64,000 bases of DNA. Origin: Blastobasis lacticolella. Lineage: Eukaryota > Arthropoda > Insecta > Lepidoptera > Blastobasidae. A program made the translations under genes and the position numbers. Below, in pieces: positions 63,955 through 64,000 of this stretch (position 1 is the first letter of the stretch; each line of letters opens with the position of its first letter). The DNA lies in NCBI GenBank assembly GCA_905147135.1, contig LR990055.1, forward strand, positions 4,527,001 to 4,591,000. Reading direction: 5' to 3'. The notes under the pieces are model-generated. The model saw nothing but the letters and a program-made list of their open reading frames with translations. It had not been told where the DNA came from and did not search any database.

Positions 63955-63963
63955 TTACATAAC

Positions 63964-64000
63964 ATTCATCATCACAGCCCGTAACAGTCCACTGCAGGCC
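63964..64000 (-). repeat. Repeat H, start of a copy cut by the window end
   Basis: TTCATCATCACAGCCCGTAA, CAGTCCACTGCAGGCC equals the beginning of 36360-36622. Immediately right of the LTR element's target duplication. Confidence 0.8.

Larger units (their letters stand above)
57681..63958 (+). mobile_element. Complete Ty3/gypsy-type LTR retrotransposon
   Basis: 6,270-bp element (57685-63954) flanked by TTAC on both sides (57681-57684 and 63955-63958; ATTAC if the last LTR base is counted as target). Order: LTR, primer-binding-like site, single Gag-Pol frame, 977-bp 3' non-coding part with hairpin array, purine-rich tract, LTR. The domain order protease-RT-RNase H-integrase is that of Ty3/gypsy (Metaviridae). 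Two zinc knuckles, no chromodomain and no env fit a mag-like lineage, but clade is inference. Intact frame and matching LTRs imply a recent insertion. Confidence 0.95.

Overview
The window looks like 64 kb of repeat-packed, gene-poor insect DNA, most likely from a moth or butterfly. That assignment is inference from the repeat types: short tRNA-headed SINEs with (GATGAT)n or TTATTTATT tails, truncated LINE 3' ends with poly-A or pentamer tails, MITEs, and AT-rich single-copy spacers. I found no convincing host gene exon, rRNA, functional tRNA or CRISPR array. The only long open frame (1,477 codons) belongs to a retrotransposon. The window is probably an intergenic block or one or more large introns. 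Layout: 1-1,320 holds two copies of a coding-like fragment and a 58-bp direct repeat. 1,326-3,770 and 6,372-8,087 are two apparently identical copies of a composite segment; the first carries 729 extra bases containing a LINE 3' end. 8.4-20.5 kb is dense with MITEs, SINEs, LINE tails and a nearly perfect 166-bp hairpin (10,031-10,196). 20.5-57.5 kb alternates AT-rich unique sequence with copies of two SINE families, here called SINE-A (tRNA-Gly-like head) and SINE-B (another tRNA-like head, GATGAT tail), RTE-like and CR1/L2-like LINE ends, and small terminal-inverted-repeat elements. 57,685-63,954 is a complete Ty3/gypsy-type LTR retrotransposon with two 422-bp LTRs that look identical, a 4-bp target duplication, and one open Gag-Pol frame (two zinc knuckles, aspartic protease, reverse transcriptase, RNase H, HHCC/DDE integrase) with no env. 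How the parts relate: LINEs supply the machinery that SINEs are believed to borrow; SINE-B and the RTE-like LINE ends share a GATGAT tail, which suggests a partnership. Several insertions are nested (MITE in LINE, LINE in SINE), giving a relative order. The most unusual structure is in the 3' non-coding part of the LTR element: seven palindromes of two alternating types, about 50-85 bp apart, in which the two types differ by paired compensatory changes. Repeat family letters (A, B, E-I, K-M) are labels made for this window, not database names. Identity statements come from reading by eye, not from computed alignments.
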